Position numbers and translations under genes: made by a program. From positions 62,001 through 126,000 of the forward strand of contig NZ_CP097289.1 in assembly GCF_023498005.1 (NCBI RefSeq): 64,000 bases of DNA. The letters are read 5' to 3'. Under the pieces are notes generated by a model, which saw only the letters and a program-made list of their open reading frames with translations, did no database searches and had not been told where the DNA came from. Positions within the stretch are counted from its first letter, which is position 1. The number at the start of each line of letters is the position of its first letter. The stretch is from Streptomyces durmitorensis (GTDB lineage Bacteria > Actinomycetota > Actinomycetes > Streptomycetales > Streptomycetaceae). Of the stretch, positions 63,369 to 64,000 are shown piece after piece.

Positions 63369-64000
63369 ATGGAGATCACCAAGCGGACACTTGTGGAGGC
63401 CTGGCAGCGAATGGCCGCCGGACACGCCCTGCTTCAGGAGGTCGGGCTGCCGCGTATGGCCCTCTCGGACGATGAGCTCGACGAGTGGGCCGAGAGCGCT
63501 GAGGGGGCGGAGGACGGTGGCCTGTGCCTGCTGCTGGACGAGGACGGCACGGTGCGGGGCCAGCACGGCCCCTATCGGGAGGTCTTTGCCACCCGCGACC
63601 TCGAACAGGTGCTTTACCTGATCGCCGAGGCCGCGATGCGTCGCCACGTCGGCAGCCTCGAGGAGGTGGCCGCCGCGCTGGAGCGGATCGATCCGATGTG
63701 GGGCAGACGGTTCCGCAGTGGCGGCCTAGGCGACACAGGGACGGTCGAGGCATGCGGGCGCGACCCGCTGGAGGGGCTCGCCTGGATAGCGGGGTCCTGG
63801 CGTGAGCAAGCCCCGTACACAACGCTTGCCTTCTTCCGCGCGGCGGACGGGCGAACCGTCGACGCCGAGCGCCTGGCCCTGCTGTACGGGGCTGATCCCG
63901 CACAGGTCGCGGCCGGCACACGCCTGAAGGACCTGCGGTCCGTGGACGGCGGCCGGGCCCACTGGGACCGCCAGTGGCAGAGCTGCTGTTTCGGGCAGGC
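63369..64000 (+). CDS. hypothetical protein, truncated by the window edge
   Basis: The frame opens at ATG 63369 and runs off the right edge after 210 codons. It starts MEITKRTLVEAWQRMAAGHA and contains ESAEGAEDGGLCLLLDEDGT, HGPYREVFATRDLEQVLYLI and SLEEVAAALERIDPMWGRRF. It is soluble, acidic and mixed alpha/beta, with no signal peptide or membrane segment. It somewhat resembles small immunity-type or SMI1-like proteins in composition, but no family can be claimed. No partner toxin gene is visible to the left. Confidence 0.65.
   Translation, partial: MEITKRTLVEAWQRMAAGHALLQEVGLPRMALSDDELDEWAESAEGAEDGGLCLLLDEDGTVRGQHGPYREVFATRDLEQVLYLIAEAAMRRHVGSLEEVAAALERIDPMWGRRFRSGGLGDTGTVEACGRDPLEGLAWIAGSWREQAPYTTLAFFRAADGRTVDAERLALLYGADPAQVAAGTRLKDLRSVDGGRAHWDRQWQSCCFGQ

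Overview
The window is high-GC actinomycete chromosome, most likely Streptomyces. The evidence is GC-rich third codon positions, GTG/TTG starts, purine-rich ribosome binding sites, and secreted enzymes typical of the genus (snapalysin, a phospholipase A2, a zinc D-Ala-D-Ala carboxypeptidase). It reads as accessory chromosome: many short monocistronic units with their own divergent regulators, no ribosomal or other clearly essential operons, and many decayed genes.

0-14 kb: the end of an NCS1 permease, a stretch of gene remnants, a thioredoxin-like gene, a PucR regulator divergent from a ferredoxin reductase-fatty acid desaturase pair, a frameshifted SnoaL/hydrolase fusion, a PIG-L deacetylase, a divergent SDR/MarR pair, and a carboxymuconolactone decarboxylase-(cupin remnant)-aldo/keto reductase block opposite an XRE regulator. 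14-23 kb: a carbohydrate cluster made of a ROK repressor, a GH1 beta-glucosidase, two ABC permeases, a lipoprotein binding protein, a xylose isomerase gene with a large in-frame deletion, and a divergent GH31 alpha-xylosidase. This fits uptake and dismantling of xyloglucan-type oligosaccharides.

24-32 kb: an AI-2E type permease, then a stress-signalling block. It has an RsbQ-like hydrolase, an RsbP-like PAS-PP2C phosphatase broken by one amber codon, a STAS anti-anti-sigma protein, a DUF1206 membrane protein, a ruined phospholipase D gene, a CsbD protein, an RsbW-type kinase and a SigB/F-family sigma factor. 32-48 kb: gene remnants (LysR, SDR, a membrane protein), hydrolases, a CPBP protease, ABM, TetR, MerR/SDR, a lone receiver domain, FKBP, M15 peptidase, HEAT-repeat protein, AraC, quinone reductase and a doubly frameshifted FtsX-type permease.

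48-64 kb: two DinB proteins, FabV enoyl reductase, snapalysin, a vWA protein, phospholipase A2, a LysR/PcaD pair, a 2.2-kb IS630-family element whose 30-bp ends enclose a passenger alpha/beta hydrolase, a patch of low-GC unknown genes, an IS5-like remnant, a GNAT acetyltransferase and a truncated unknown gene at the right edge.

Gene decay is the recurring theme: three genes carry single in-frame TAG codons, several carry frameshifts (one in a run of ten C), and two carry internal deletions. Divergent regulator/enzyme pairs with visible inverted or direct repeats are the second theme.
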